NCBI GenBank assembly: GCA_963920765.1
Contig: OY987244.1
Span: forward strand, 12,030,501 to 12,094,500
Reading direction: 5' to 3'
DNA length: 64,000 nt
From: Ulota crispa
Lineage: Eukaryota > Streptophyta > Bryopsida > Orthotrichales > Orthotrichaceae
The notes under the pieces: model-generated
What the model saw: the letters and a program-made list of their open reading frames with translations, nothing else
Databases searched by the model: none
Told to the model about the DNA's origin: nothing
In this document: positions 63,865 to 64,000 of the stretch, one piece after another
Layout of the letters: every line of letters starts with the position of its first letter
Numbering within the stretch: position 1 is the stretch's first letter
Translations under genes and position numbers: made by a program

Positions 63865-64000
63865 TGGCATCTTTGATTTGGCTAAACGTCTTGGTCCCCA
63901 ACTCTTTATGTCTATGAACATGTGTGCTTCTAAAGAATTCTAAATTTGAGTTACTAGCCTATCGCTTAAAATGAAAGCCGCAATGTGCCTATCCACACTC

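Overview
The window reads as nuclear DNA of a land plant, probably a non-flowering one (bryophyte, lycophyte or fern grade). Four genes can be recognised with GT-AG splicing: plastid enolase, a CorA/MRS2 magnesium transporter, an Orai-type calcium channel candidate, and the small subunit of ADP-glucose pyrophosphorylase. The first and last carry transit-peptide-like N-termini. Orai-type channels are absent from flowering plants, which supports the placement. The species cannot be named from the sequence.

Layout. 1-1057 holds the 3' part of an intronless, GC-rich DUF2235 hydrolase gene (+). It converges on a six-exon plastid enolase gene (-, 1433-4950). 5-10.6 kb is repeat-rich, with tandem repeats and foldback MITEs. 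10.6-15.6 kb is the MRS2 gene (-). 15.6-25.9 kb holds MITEs, a Helitron, a near-perfect 223-bp hairpin and one doubtful small gene (-, 20368-21018). 25.95-29.1 kb is the Orai-like gene (+), with a Stowaway MITE in intron 1. 29.8-54.4 kb is a block of nested transposable elements without a recognisable gene. It includes two related non-autonomous CACTA elements in opposite orientation, several foldback families, and long elements ending in TTAA-CCCCTAAAGGAC. 55.2-57.9 kb is the nine-exon AGPase small-subunit gene (+), with one GC-AG intron. The rest is AT-rich sequence with small repeats and a foldback element near the right edge.

Function. Enolase (plastid glycolysis toward PEP) and AGPase (first committed step of starch synthesis) are both plastid carbon-metabolism enzymes, but about 50 kb of repeats separates them and nothing suggests co-regulation. 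MRS2 (Mg2+) and the Orai-like protein (Ca2+) are membrane cation-transport proteins.

The most unusual feature is about ten TTAA-bounded inverted-repeat elements whose ends start with CCC, the hallmark of piggyBac-type insertion, which is little described in land plants. Next are the CACTA pair carrying arrays of a 10-bp repeat, and the possibly horizontally acquired DUF2235 gene. No rRNA, tRNA, CRISPR array or LTR element was recognised. Exon boundaries were read by eye from splice signals, phase and family similarity.
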